Positions 33,322 through 44,534 of a DNA stretch of 64,000 nucleotides are shown in pieces (the stretch's first letter is position 1; every line of letters begins with the position of its first letter). The notes beneath the pieces are model-generated. The model was not told the DNA's origin and ran no database searches. It was given only the letters and a program-made list of their open reading frames with translations. Source of the stretch: Apodospora peruviana (lineage: Eukaryota > Ascomycota > Sordariomycetes > Sordariales > Lasiosphaeriaceae); assembly GCA_033439685.1 (NCBI GenBank), contig JAUEDM010000007.1, positions 2,284,501 to 2,348,500 of the forward strand. The letters run 5' to 3'. The translations under genes were made by a program, and so were the position numbers.

Positions 33322-34722
33322 ATGCGTCTGCTCACATCATTCCTGGGCGCCTTGTTTGCCGCCGGCGCTGTCGTTGGGGTTGAGATCAACATTGAGGCGC
33401 CCCCCGAATGCGATGCCCACAACGATGACCTCGTCCAGTGCTTCGTCAGCTCGGCTTCCCAAGCCAGCGCCTACTGCACGCAGTCGCTGTCGTTGGCGAG
33501 AGCGCCCGGCATCGTGGTCGTAACACCCACTGTCACCGTCATTGAGACCGTCCGAGCCACGGTCGATGCGTCCTATCTCGACCTCCTGCCCGCCGTCAAG
33601 CGCATGCGGAAACGCGGCATCTGCACCAAACGGGACGTGCAGCTGGACTGTGTGGGGGCTGGTGTTGACACCGAGCAGCTGTCGTCGGCGTGCTCGTGCA
33701 TCGGATTCACGGCCAGCGCCGACGCGAGCACCGCCGACGCGAGCACGGTCACCGTCGCCAAGGTCTCATATGTCACGGCCGGCGCGCCCGAGTCCTGCGC
33801 CGCTCTCACCGAGACCGAGACGCTCCCACCGTCGCTCCTTGTCTCGACCATCACCGAGGTCGAGACTCGCGTTGAGAGGGAGACGGCGACGCTCACACCC
33901 TCCGTCCTCGTGTCGACCATCACCGAGACACAAACGGCCGTCACGTCCCACCTCACCACCGTCACCGAGGTCACGGTCCACATCCAGACCGAAACCACCG
34001 TCAGCGTCTCAACCTCGGTCTCGACTTCCGTGACAACATCTGTCTCGATATCTGTCACCACCGAAACCACTGTCAGTACGTCTATCTCGATTTCTGTCAG
34101 CACGTCTGTCTCTCTTTCTGTCGCCACGGAAACGGCGGCCGCGGCCGTGGCGCCTTCCCGGATCACCAATGGCAACTTTGAGAGTGGCAATCTCGACGGG
34201 TGGGAATTGGTCGCGCGCTCAGGAAGGGGCGACATCGTCGCCGTTGTCGATGGCGGCGTAGGCGGAGCTAAAGCTTTGGACATCTCCGCGTCGTATTTCA
34301 CCATCGGCTTGGTATCCCAAGTCGTCTACGGTCAGGTCCTCAAATGGTATGTCTTGTCCACCCTCCCACGCATTCCTTCCGCGGTCATTGGCTGGCGGTG
34401 GGCATGTCCCAAAAGTGATCTAACCTTTTCCACGCTGCGTCTCAGTACCGCCGGCGCAAAGTACAGATTGACGTTCGATGTCTCCGTAAACAGCTCGTAC
34501 TTCAACGGATGTCCCTGGAGCGTCACCCTCGGCTCCGCAACGGGCAACGTCTACGGCGGTGTCGGTGTGTCGCTCGCCTGGACAGGCGTGTCCTACGTGC
34601 ACACCTGCACTACGACCGACGCGGGTAACACGCTCAAGCTGTCCGTTGCGGCGCAGACCAACCGGGCCGTGACCGTTATGTTCGACAATTTCGTCTTGAA
34701 CCCGCTCAGCGTTCCCAACTGA
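33322..34722 (+). CDS. Secreted Ser/Thr-rich protein with C-terminal carbohydrate-binding-like module
   Basis: The frame is open for 466 aa, but an excellent 99-nt in-frame intron (34347-34445, GTATGT donor, CTAAC branch point, CAG acceptor) interrupts the C-terminal domain. The spliced product would be 433 aa. A signal peptide (residues 1-20) is followed by a Cys-containing domain, a KRMRKRGICTKR dibasic region (possible Kex2 processing), and a long TxTxxVSTxT mucin-like stretch rich in Thr, Ser and Val, likely O-glycosylated. The C-terminal NGNFESGNLDGWEL motif starts a galactose-binding/CBM-like beta-sandwich ending near MFDNFVL. A cell-wall or secreted adhesive role is plausible. No catalytic domain is seen. 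Confidence 0.8.
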   Translation: MRLLTSFLGALFAAGAVVGVEINIEAPPECDAHNDDLVQCFVSSASQASAYCTQSLSLARAPGIVVVTPTVTVIETVRATVDASYLDLLPAVKRMRKRGICTKRDVQLDCVGAGVDTEQLSSACSCIGFTASADASTADASTVTVAKVSYVTAGAPESCAALTETETLPPSLLVSTITEVETRVERETATLTPSVLVSTITETQTAVTSHLTTVTEVTVHIQTETTVSVSTSVSTSVTTSVSISVTTETTVSTSISISVSTSVSLSVATETAAAAVAPSRITNGNFESGNLDGWELVARSGRGDIVAVVDGGVGGAKALDISASYFTIGLVSQVVYGQVLKWYVLSTLPRIPSAVIGWRWACPKSDLTFSTLRLSTAGAKYRLTFDVSVNSSYFNGCPWSVTLGSATGNVYGGVGVSLAWTGVSYVHTCTTTDAGNTLKLSVAAQTNRAVTVMFDNFVLNPLSVPN

Positions 34723-36157
34723 GCAGCCGGCTCGGGCACTGGGACTTTGGGGTCGGTTTGTCAAAGGTTAGACTGCAATATATCAATGCAAGGTAACTTG
34801 AATCAGATCAGCTACCTATCTCACGTAATACTTCTGATATCCCGGGCAAATGTGGCATTACTCTTCTTCGCGTATGTTTTCAAATCAACGCATCTTCAAC
34901 GTATCTTCACCAGCACCAATTGTTGGCATATACCAGATGCCAGGGGACACCATCATCTCATTCCACAGTAATCCCCGTCAACATCCTTGTTATCGGTAGT
35001 CATATCGTAGGACAACAAGAACGAACATGTAGAAAGTACGCCAAAGAACCGGAATGATATATCCTGGAGAGTGGTCAATAGTTGGCTTCTCAAGGCCAAG
35101 GTAGCCTCAGCCTGCGCACGACGTGGTCAACTTGAAGTTGTTCGGAAAAGAGTCGATTGGTGCACTGCCTGCACCTGCCAGAACTTATGAATTCGAAATC
35201 TCTGAACCGACGCTACCCGGGTCATGACGCCATAACCCATTTTCAGATCTTGTGGCCGCTTGTCTTTAGCAGACACCGCAGTGGGAATGAACTACTTGTA
35301 GGTAGATACCCGCCCGTCCCGCTGTCGAGACTTGCATGGAATCTCCCAGAATGCAACAACCCTCGACTAGGCACTTCTCTCGCCTGACACCTAACGTCAA
35401 TCGACACTGTCGTCAGATCAGGGTTGGCCCCATCTCAGTCTCCAGTCCTTCTTTATGGTTCTACGCCGTATCAAAATCTTTATTATATCTCCTCCCAAAG
35501 TTAATGGCTGGGGCTTCGCACATTGCAAAATCAGAGTTTGCTGCAACAATCCTGAACGAGATTTGGTTCTCGGCTTGGACTTTGCCGGAAGTCACGTCTT
35601 CGAATGAAATGACCCAAAGCACATGACAGCCTACTTCAATTCTCATGGAAAAGAGCCTCAGCCCGTGTCTGTTGCTCACCGAAATACGGCAAGCGAGATG
35701 GTCAATTGTCTACGAAAAGCATAATATTTATCCTTGTTGTCGTTTCGATCCTTTGGCGAGTTGGCGAATAGGCATTCAACCTTCAGCTGTTGAGACCACA
35801 ACCCAATGCGGTACACCCCCATGCTACGTTGATCATGCAATGAAACGGCCCCAAAGAATGACCAGCGGTGCTGGCGCATAGAGGGAGCCTCATGCATGGG
35901 CGCTTATGGTAGGCGGCTACTACCTACAGGCAGCAGTCACTGTCTATAGATTTGATTCGACAGGGCGGCCGCTGCCCAGCTCGCTCGGTTACAACGCGGG
36001 GAAAACTCGTCCTCCGAGTGTCCGGTCTTCCTTCGACAACTTTGTTTGAGGTCACACAGTCCGGTACATTCCCTCGACAGATAACCAACAAGAACCTACA
36101 CGACCGGTGTTTGTTACTCGAGTTTCATCATTATTTTGGGGTTTTGCTCTCTCCGCG
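34723..36157. other. Intergenic, 1.4 kb, no supported gene
   Basis: Only short, unconvincing frames. It probably holds the promoter and leader of the STAND NTPase gene. Confidence 0.5.
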
Positions 36158-39100
36158 ATGGACCCGGTCACGGCGATTGGTCTCGCTTCGGGGATCCTCT
36201 CCTTCATCACCTTCAGCACAAAGTTGGTCAGCGGCGCGATAAGAATCTACGAATCGGCCGACGGCCAGCTCGAAGATAACCGCAGGCGGGATGTTATCTT
36301 GCAGGAGATGAAGCAATTCGGTGCGAGGTTACTTGCTCCGGACGATTCTCAGCTCGTCGGCGAGGAGAAGGGGTTGTGTGTGCTGGCCACCGAATGCCAG
36401 TCAATATCGGAAGCCCTAATCGCGCTCCTTGACCGAATAAAGCCAAAGGACCCCAACTCCAAGGCCCAGAGCCTATGGTCTGCTTTGAAAAACGCCGTTC
36501 ACGAAAAGGAGAAGGACGATTTGGAGCAGAGGCTGGATCGCTGCCGGGGCCAGCTTGAATTGCAGATAACCTTTCTTACGAGGTGTGTATGCGCCTGGTT
36601 TCCCCATGAGCCATCACAGAGTCTGACATAAGAGATATAGTCGCCAAACCAGAGCCTCCTTGAATGACATACTTTCAACAGCAAAGGCGGACAGCTCGAC
36701 TCTCCTTCAGCTGCAGAGAAACATCGAACAGCTCAGCCAGGGCGTCGAGGTCACGTTCATCAGCGAGAAAGCCCAGAACCAACTTCGCAAGCTCGTTGGC
36801 ATTCAAGAAGAGGTACTCGTGGCAATTGCGCAACGCCGAGTCCTCAAGAGTTTATGGTTTGATGGCATGCATAGCCGATATGATATGGTCGACGACGCCT
36901 ACTCAAAGACGTTCAAGTGGATTTTTGGAGACGCGTATCCGCCCGAGGTGGACAAAGATGACCTTGAGTCACTGGATGACATAGAAACGAATGAAGAGGA
37001 AGGAGAAGAAGATGAGAAGTCCACGGACGAAAACAGTCTCCGAACCAACGAAGATGACATCGAAACTGACGAGGCCGCGCTCAAGATGAAATCTGAGGCC
37101 AGGGAGAAGTTCATGGGCTGGCTCTCGTCGGCGGAATCGATATTTCACATATCTGGGAAGTTAGGATCTGGGAAGTCGACATTGATGAAGTTCCTTCGCG
37201 AGCACCGCGGTACTAAAGCCGAGCTCGAGAAATGGGCCGGTATGTTTAGTCCCCGTAACAAATCCTACATCCGTTTTCTACATCTAATTCTTCCCCTCTC
37301 TTATCCGAGTCATTGTCCAAAATACTAACTCAACCCAAAAGGCGACAGAGATCTGGTACTCACAGACTTCTTCTTTTGGAACCCTGGCTCCAAGCTGCAA
37401 AAGTCACTAGCTGGTCTCTTTCGCTCTCTCCTGCACGATATCTTGGAGAAGTGCCCTGAATTTATACCAGATATATTACCCCAGTACTGGGACGTAAACT
37501 CAGGGCCATGGCAAATGCAGTCTGAATTCGAGATCCCCGAAAGAGATGTCCGAACCGCCTTTACTCGTCTGATCCGAACCAAAAAGCTGTATGCCGAACA
37601 TGCCTTCTGTTTCTTCATCGACGGCCTCGACGAGTACGAGGAGACGCCACAGCATGACCGCAAAGCCATGGTCGAGCTTCTGAAAGATTGGGTCCGGGTG
37701 TCGCAGGGCCGCGTCAAGCTGTGCTTGTCAAGCAGGGAGGATAATGTGTTCATGAATGCTTTTCCCGCCGAGAGGAGATTTCGACTCCACGAACTCACCA
37801 AGCACGACATGCGAAACTATGTTCGGGGCAAGCTCTCGCATCTAGAGGAGAGTCAAAGCAAGAAACAGCTCATCGAAGCGATCCCGGAGAGGGCTCAAGG
37901 GATCTTTCTCTGGGTGAGTCTGGTGAGCAAGTCGATGCGTGAGGAGCTGGAAAACGGCGCGTCAGTAGAAGGCCTATGGAGGATGCTTGGAGTCCTGCCG
38001 GATGAACTACACGCCCTCTTCGAGCACCTCCTCCGCTCCTTGAACAAGGCGAGTCGTAGGAGGGCTTATCAGACCCTCGCAATGTTATCATTGGCCAAGA
38101 AACACCGTCTCACCCTCTACCTGCTCGGTTACTCCTTTTTTGAAGCCTACGAATTGGACCACGAGTTTGCTACTCGAGAGAGCTTCCGAAATACCGTGCT
38201 TGCAGCTCCCGAGAAAAATATTACCGAAAAGACCGAGCTCGGTCGCAAGCAACTGGCTGGCTGGTGCAAAGGGCTCGTGGAGCCAGGCCCGCTTCCGAAA
38301 GAATTGGAGCCGGACAGGGACGATACTACGCTGTTGTCCGTCGATTATACTCACCGGTCCGTTGCTGAGTTTCTCGATACGCCGAAAATCAAGGAGGAGA
38401 TGACTTCTCATGTCGATGGATTCGATAGCGTCAAGGCGCTGTCGCAACTATTTCTCGCGGCTCAGCTTCACGATTTCGGTTTGAGGGGCGATCAGCATCC
38501 GCGTAATTTCAGCAATGCGCAGTACTCTAGATTACTTCCGCTGCGCCACCAGAACTCTCTTGACACCGCGCCACCATACACATACCTCGAGTGCCTGGCT
38601 TCCTTGCGCTCCCTCGACTGGGCACACGTGAAGATTAAGTCATTCGACTACTTAGCAGTCCGTGGCCCGCATTGTGGGATCTCTATCGGTAGATACGATG
38701 GTCAAAGGGACGGAGCGATTGTCAATAACAATCTCAGGATCATCGAGCATCCATTGTTTATCGCCGCCGGTATGGGGCGAATTGATTATGTGGAATGGAA
38801 GCTCGGCAGGGAGCCGTTGATTGCCAGCGACTCGGACACGATTGCCTTGCTGACATATGCCGCCTTGTTTTCGGAGATTACCGAGTTGGCCGCGAAGCTG
38901 AAAGTTGTCGACTATCTCATAGAACATGAATTTCTCACACCCCGGACGACGACATGCCTCACGCCTTTTCCACACATGGGCTTCTTTTTCGAATCGCGAA
39001 CCATAAGCCCTCCTCAGCCGGACTTCATCCTCACAGTGTGGCAACATCTGTTGACAAACCGATTCCTCACATGGCTTCATCCATCGAAGTCGGCGAGAGA

Positions 39101-39824
39101 AGAGGCAATGATGTTTAGCTACCTAGCCGAGGAGTTTCTAGGACGAGGTGCCGAGACATCCTTTTCGGCACTCGTCAAAGTTCCGAGCTGCGAACCGAAC
39201 AAGGAGGCAATTGAGCTTTTTCTCGATTTGGAGGTCAACGGGGAGAGAAAAACAATGACAACTTCCTACAGAAACAAAGGCCGCGACTCGGGGTATCTAA
39301 ATCGCGATCCTGAACTGGAACTGATCGATGTCTCGGACTGGGAACTCCAAGATGGAATCCCACGCAAGACCTTTTCGCTTCGAAGCTGGATCGAGAGCTT
39401 TAGCGTGCAAGAATTGCCCAAAAAGGACTTGCTTCTACAGCTGGTGGACAAGAGCACGCGTGCTGCAGCGGCTACAGATAGCAATACCACCTCGGAGAAC
39501 AACAATACAATCGAGACCCCACCTGGACAAGTCAACAACGACAAGGCAATTGTCCTGGATACAGGTACGGATGGTGATTCAGGTTTAAATGGCTTACCGG
39601 AGGCCAGCCCTACGAAAGACCTTAGACAGCAGGCTGCACCTCAAAGAGCAAGCCTCGATGCGTGCTTTAATCTCGCATCAAGCTCTATGATAGGTATGTG
39701 TTGTCCGATGTTTACGTTGTGAAGGCTTCTTTCGAGGGAGGTACTTTTTTGTTAACTGGTATTTTTAACAGGGGCTTTGTTTGCTATTATCATCTCTCTG
39801 ATTTGTATCAAGTACTTGTCATGA
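36158..39824 (+). CDS. NACHT-type STAND NTPase (fungal NLR-like) with C-terminal membrane tail
   Basis: Four exons (36158-36582, 36641-37239, 37342-39693 and 39772-39824) give 1142 aa. Residues 1-140 match the N-terminal domain common in fungal STAND proteins (MDPVTAIGLASGILSF, the PF17111-type start). After an acidic hinge, Walker A is GKLGSGKST (314-322) and Walker B is FCFFIDGLDE (430-439). Sensor-like LCLSSREDN, WRMLGVLPDELHALFEHLL and THRSVAEFL are usual downstream NACHT marks. No WD40, ankyrin or TPR array was recognised after about residue 800. The last exon is only 53 nt and encodes ALFAIIISLICIKYLS, a hydrophobic anchor. Fungal NLR-like proteins act in non-self recognition and programmed cell death. 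That role here is by family only. Confidence 0.85.
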
Positions 39825-40082
39825 CGTGTCCTAGATATTGCTCAACGACCAGTCTTCCACGGCTCCTCCTTATTGTTCCCCGGCAATACGAACAGTGAGT
39901 TTAAACGCTCGCCAGCAGACCGGCAAGTGAGGTGAGCGAGAGAGATCGGATCAAACGTTCCCACTGGTAGGTGGTCGATGACAGGCAGTTGGGACCGGTC
40001 AGACTGCGGTGTGACATGAGGTGACAGCAATGATAATCGCAAATATCATTCCAGCATGTTGGTACCAAGTGCAACTGGATTA

Positions 40083-41138
40083 TTATGTCCTCTCCCTTTC
40101 TCCCATTCCCGAGATATGCCAACGATGCGTAATAACATCATATACACCAAACAAGAGGGTCGTGACACCGGCGAGGATGGCGACCACCTGCTCCAACTCG
40201 CTGATGGACACGCCGGTCTTGGGAAGAAACCTGAAGCCAGTGTACCACCAAGCGCCATACCCCTTTGCCTGCGGTCCGATATAGTATTTGATCACGACTG
40301 CCACCAAGAAGGTCACAAGAGCGGATACAGAGCCGACAATCTCAATGATCCACGCCAGTGCCAATCTCCCTGGAAGCCTCCTCTCCAGACTTCCCACGAC
40401 CACCTCATCCGAAGACGTCGGGCTGTTCGCCGACACTGCGGTGTTGTGTATCACAAGCATAACAGACGTAAGCGTGAGCGCGACGCCCATCATCACAGCG
40501 GTAATCACAAGGGATCCGGCATGGTCCGACGAGTAATCATGACAGAAATTGAACTCTTGCGCAGCAACGTCGGGGTATCGACCAAAGTGAAGCATCCCCA
40601 CCGTTGAACACGCCAACATAACCATCAGCGTGAGACCTGCCCGGCGCCAGTGGGCCCTCGACGCGGCTTTACCAAAGAGATAAAAGCTCACGATGGCAAA
40701 CTCCTCGCACACCGTCAGGGGCGCCTCGATGGCGGCGCCGAACTGCACCGCCTCAGGGTACCAGCTGGTCAGCGGCCTTGGGTCGTCGTTAAGGCTGTAC
40801 GAGAAGGTCTGGTGAAGGAAGTGCGCGGCCGCGACCACCGGCAGGGTCAAAGCGGCTATCAGGTTGTTCGTGACGGTGTCCCGTTTTGAGTGTTTCGGGT
40901 GGAACGTCCAGCTGACGAGGACGGAGGCGACGACGCAGAACCAGCAGATCATGGCGCCGGGGCCGTAGAGCGACGAGACGTTCTGGAAGCGCTCGGCGGC
41001 GAGCATGATGCGCGGACCGGCCGTGTCGTTGACGAAGAGTTTGTAGTCCCAGTGATCCTGGCTGGGGAATCCGGTGTTGGGGAGGCGGAATGGACTTGGA
41101 GAGTCTGAGTGGGAAAGAGAAGTGTTTCCTGGCATTGT
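40083..41138 (-). CDS. Seven-transmembrane protein, function unknown
   Basis: A 351-aa frame from ATG 41138. The frame opens further to an ATG at 41267, but those 43 residues look non-coding. The N terminus has an NDTAGP region with possible N-glycosylation. Seven hydrophobic helices follow, among them MICWFCVVASVLVSWTF, LIAALTLPVVAAAHFL, VCEEFAIVSFYLFG, SLVITAVMMGVALTLTSVML, WIIEIVGSVSALVTFLVAVV and VVAILAGVTTLLFGVYDVI. The count and the outside-N layout fit a receptor- or transporter-like protein. No signature motif was recognised. It lies between, and opposite in strand to, two genes with STAND-type N-terminal domains. Confidence 0.72.
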   Translation of the reverse strand, partial: TMPGNTSLSHSDSPSPFRLPNTGFPSQDHWDYKLFVNDTAGPRIMLAAERFQNVSSLYGPGAMICWFCVVASVLVSWTFHPKHSKRDTVTNNLIAALTLPVVAAAHFLHQTFSYSLNDDPRPLTSWYPEAVQFGAAIEAPLTVCEEFAIVSFYLFGKAASRAHWRRAGLTLMVMLACSTVGMLHFGRYPDVAAQEFNFCHDYSSDHAGSLVITAVMMGVALTLTSVMLVIHNTAVSANSPTSSDEVVVGSLERRLPGRLALAWIIEIVGSVSALVTFLVAVVIKYYIGPQAKGYGAWWYTGFRFLPKTGVSISELEQVVAILAGVTTLLFGVYDVITHRWHISGMGERERT

Positions 41139-41624
41139 GAATATGTGATCTCGTTGCTCGAACTGGTTAGGATGATATCTTGTGTGTTCATTTGGTAGAG
41201 GATACAGACTGTGGAACGCTTCTAGTGATATAGCGATCTGGTGGAGACCGAGGTATTCTCCGTTCATCCGAGTTTAGTGACAAGCTCTGGTAGATGGTTG
41301 GTCAGGACATGCATTATCTTATGCAGTATGACAATGCAGCAAGCCTCACCGGCGGAAAGGAGGCCACAAGGCAGACTTGTCAGACCTATCAACTGGTCGG
41401 CGGCTGGCAAGACTAGTCTCAAGAGTGCCTGCATGAACTTGTATCGCCAATCAGTGCTCGACGATATCATGATGGCTGAGAGGAAACACCAGAAAGGCAG
41501 ACCCTCAGCTGAAGAGCGGGGTTAAGGACTTGAAGCCAATCTCTCAATTTCTCAAGCGCCAACCTGAAGCGTGATAGAGCATGACGGGTTCGACCGGGGG
41601 GTTGCCAGAGTCTCATCACGCCCC
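41139..41624. other. Divergent intergenic region
   Basis: Probable shared promoter region of the seven-TM gene and the STAND-like N-terminal-domain gene. Nothing else was recognised. Confidence 0.45.
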
Positions 41625-42934
41625 ATGGATCCGTTCTCAATCACCGCCGGGTGCGTCGGCATCATGGCCAGTATCGAACGGACATTCGTTGCGATTCGCG
41701 ACTTTGTTCGTGATGTGCGCGAGGCTCGCGGTGAGCTCAGTACAACGACCCGTCACCTCTCCGAGCTGAAAATGACCATCAGTCTTATCAACAATGGCCA
41801 CACCCCGGATCCCGCCGCTAGCTCGGCTCCTACTCCAGTTCCGGAGTCCATTACTCTGCAGACGGTGACAGTCATAGGAAGTTGTCGTGACATCATCGGC
41901 GAACTAGACGTCTTGATGGACAAGTACAGCCCGCGTTGCCATCGGACACCGCTCAAATGGGCGTTGACGGGGAAAAACGATGTCTCCTCCTTGAATAAGC
42001 AGCTCGAGGCCCACGCTCGAACGCTGGCTATGGTGCTCGAGATCTCGACCCTGTTCGTAGAAGTCCTCCGTTTCCCCAAGTATAGAGGGCGGTCGCTAAC
42101 CGATCTTGACGTGTAGAGCAGTCTCAAAATCGATCAAAGCCGACACTCGTGCGCTTGGTGTCATATCGGGTGAGATCCATGAAGATGCATCTCGCCTGCG
42201 ACTGGACACGCAAACATATTCTTCAGGAAATCAACCAACTCAGACAGCTGCTTTCACGCCGGCTCCCTAATCACACCCCAGACCGGATCGACATTATCGA
42301 GCGATACCTGGGCTCCTTGACGGGTTATACCGAAAGTGTGGTGGATGATACGCTAGGCCCCACTGACGAAGCGAGTTTTGAAACGTCGAGCGTGGAAAGC
42401 ATGAGCACGATCGATGATGTTGCCGTGCTCAGTCACACCTCTTCCAGCCCAGCCCTGTTCTCTCGTGATTCAGGCAATCTACTCGTCAATACGCCGAACA
42501 TTCTCGCCATCCATGCGAAAATACGCCAGTGGCTCCACGGAGTCATCGCATTTTGGTATGATGATCTGAAGGCATCAGAGGAGGCAGTGGCTGCGCCGAG
42601 GAAGAAGATCACAGCGGTGAAGGAGAAGCTGTCTGTGGTAACTGAGACAATCATTGTATCCAGGAATGGCTTGGCACTATTATATAACGGCAGGACCACG
42701 CGGCGTTGGGCACGCATAATCCGTCAACGCAGAGCCAATATCGCGAATCATGTGGAAGAAAAGGCTGAATTGGACCGGATACGGGCAACATTTCAGACCT
42801 ACTGCGAAGAGATAAACGCCGAGCGAGATCGTAGGAACCTGGCGGGGTGGATCCGAGGTATAAAGACAGTCGTGAGCAAGAGCGGCGCGATCGAGAAAGA
42901 CGCTGCCGCCGGGCTGAATGTTGAACAACTTTGA
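41625..42934 (+). pseudogene. STAND-type N-terminal-domain protein, apparently frameshifted
   Basis: Exon 1 (41625 to about 42056) starts MDPFSITAGCVGIMASIERT, the usual beginning of the fungal STAND N-terminal domain, and continues to LAMVLEISTLF. After a probable intron of 50-60 nt, the conserved heptad-like segment (KSIKADTRALGVISGEIHED and RLRLDTQ) is read in one frame from about 42121. The continuation ILQEINQLRQLLSRRL (from 42218), which should join it directly, is in another frame that stays open to 42934. A 57-nt intron (GTGAGA to TTCTTCAG) could join the later frame to an earlier one, but it would discard the conserved segment. The simplest reading is a one-base frameshift at about 42210. 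The tail has coiled-coil character and no NTPase motif. Confidence 0.6.
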
Positions 42935-43124
42935 TCCAAGAAGACATAAAACGCTGCCGGCCGAGCACGTCATTCAATACGTGCTCAAATATTGTCTGCT
43001 CAGTGGTACGGCCAGAAATACGTGGAGAGCTGGGGCATGCATTGAGTACTCAGGATTTGGACATTCCATAGGAGACCAATCCGACAACAAACAACCTTTC
43101 ATGCTATACAAAAATCCTGATAAA

Positions 43125-44534
43125 TCACCTCGCCTTGGCAAACTTCACCCACAACGGCTCATGCAACAGCCTGTTCAAACAGCTCTCCTCCACGCCAACC
43201 AGAATCTCCATGCCGCCGTCCGGCAGAACCGGCAGCACCACCTGCAAGCCGTTGAGAATCCCCACGCTCGGCGACCGGACGGCCTGGATAGCTCCGCCCA
43301 GCGCGGCGCCCCAGTCGAGGCCGTACAGCTCAAAGTTGGTCCACGACGTCTGCACGCAGTTGTATCCCGGCACGTCGAGGAACGCCGTCGCGACCAGCCT
43401 GTCGACATCTTCCAGCTTCTCAACGAGCGCGGTCACGTCGTCGGTGAACTGGTTGTCCGCTTTCAGCAACGCCTTGCGGATCATGACGGCCAGATCCGCT
43501 AGCTTCAGCGACGACAACATGTCGCGGATCGGTGCCGATACGGCCACGTATTCCAGGAAGCAGCCGACCGTTCGCGGGTGCACGGGCGGGTCGGTGCGTA
43601 GGCGCCCGTCGATGGCGATGTTGAACACCGACACCGGGTCGCCTTGTAGGGTATCGAGCGGCGACTGCACCGCCATGACGGTGCGCCAGAGCAGAGCCGA
43701 CAGCGCGTCGTTGGTCGAGATCCAGGTCTGGTCAGTCGGGTCCGATGCGTTGGCAGGCGCCGCCTCGGCCTTGAGCGCCGCCAGCGACTCCTTGGAGAAA
43801 TAGAAGATCTGCCCGCGGTGGCTGGCCGACAACATCTTGGGTGGCGGGCCCTGCGGCGTGAAAGGTAGGATGGTATACTCGGGGTGGTCTTGTACTCTGC
43901 CCGGGTTGCGGCCCGACGGCTTCATGACGCGTTCTCGGTCTGCAAACATGGCCGGGTCGAGCACGACCGGATCAGAAATTGGCAGGCCCTGCGCGCGGCG
44001 GCACTCCTCCGCCCACACCTTCGTCCAGGTCAGGAAGCTGTTGCCATCGCCGAACGTGTGCAGAATGCACCAGGTGAGAATCAGACCGCCTTGAACAAAG
44101 TTGGCTTGCACGAGCGAGACGGGCAGCCGGTCGCCGGCCACGGGCCAGACGGAGCGACGGGTGAGGATCTCTCCGTCAAAGGCGGAGAGGGGGAAGTTCT
44201 TGGCCTTGAGCTCCGCGTACGACATGGGAAAGGCACCCGATGCTTGCAGATCCTTGAGGAGGATGCGCCGGGCATCATCGTCGGCCGGAAGAGCTTGGAG
44301 CTTCAGCACGCCCGCCTGCTTTGAGTCGGGGTCGGGCACCGCCTCCGCGCCTACGACCGGCAGGCGTTTTGCCAAAGCTTCGTAGCCGGCCTGGAGGATC
44401 CTGTGCACCTCGCCGATCTCGTAGTCCTGGGCGAGCTCGAACGGGAAAACGTAGCGGAGGTACCCCTTGGGGCCGATCCGCTCCAGCGCGGTCAGGGGCA
44501 GCAGATCTCCCGAGCTTTGGACGTGGGAACCCAT
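43125..44534 (-). CDS. BAHD-like acyltransferase (trichothecene 3-O-acetyltransferase type)
   Basis: An intronless 469-aa frame. The catalytic HxxxD motif is HTFGD (159-163) and the structural DFGWG-like motif is YGLDWG (404-409), both in the expected places for a PF02458 transferase. Supporting blocks are PLTALERIGPKGY at the N terminus, WISTNDALSALLW (equivalent to the SxxD-A-x-x-ALxW block) and IAIDGRLR. The family transfers acetyl or other acyl groups from CoA to hydroxyl or amine groups, and fungal members often modify or detoxify secondary metabolites. The acceptor cannot be predicted. A TATATA sequence lies about 170 nt upstream, and an 11-bp minisatellite lies 350 nt upstream. Confidence 0.88.
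   Translation of the reverse strand: MGSHVQSSGDLLPLTALERIGPKGYLRYVFPFELAQDYEIGEVHRILQAGYEALAKRLPVVGAEAVPDPDSKQAGVLKLQALPADDDARRILLKDLQASGAFPMSYAELKAKNFPLSAFDGEILTRRSVWPVAGDRLPVSLVQANFVQGGLILTWCILHTFGDGNSFLTWTKVWAEECRRAQGLPISDPVVLDPAMFADRERVMKPSGRNPGRVQDHPEYTILPFTPQGPPPKMLSASHRGQIFYFSKESLAALKAEAAPANASDPTDQTWISTNDALSALLWRTVMAVQSPLDTLQGDPVSVFNIAIDGRLRTDPPVHPRTVGCFLEYVAVSAPIRDMLSSLKLADLAVMIRKALLKADNQFTDDVTALVEKLEDVDRLVATAFLDVPGYNCVQTSWTNFELYGLDWGAALGGAIQAVRSPSVGILNGLQVVLPVLPDGGMEILVGVEESCLNRLLHEPLWVKFAKAR

Noticed and set aside
33573..34304. 243-aa minus-strand open frame
   Set aside because: Antisense of the repetitive Thr/Ser/Val region of the secreted protein; periodic codons keep all frames open.
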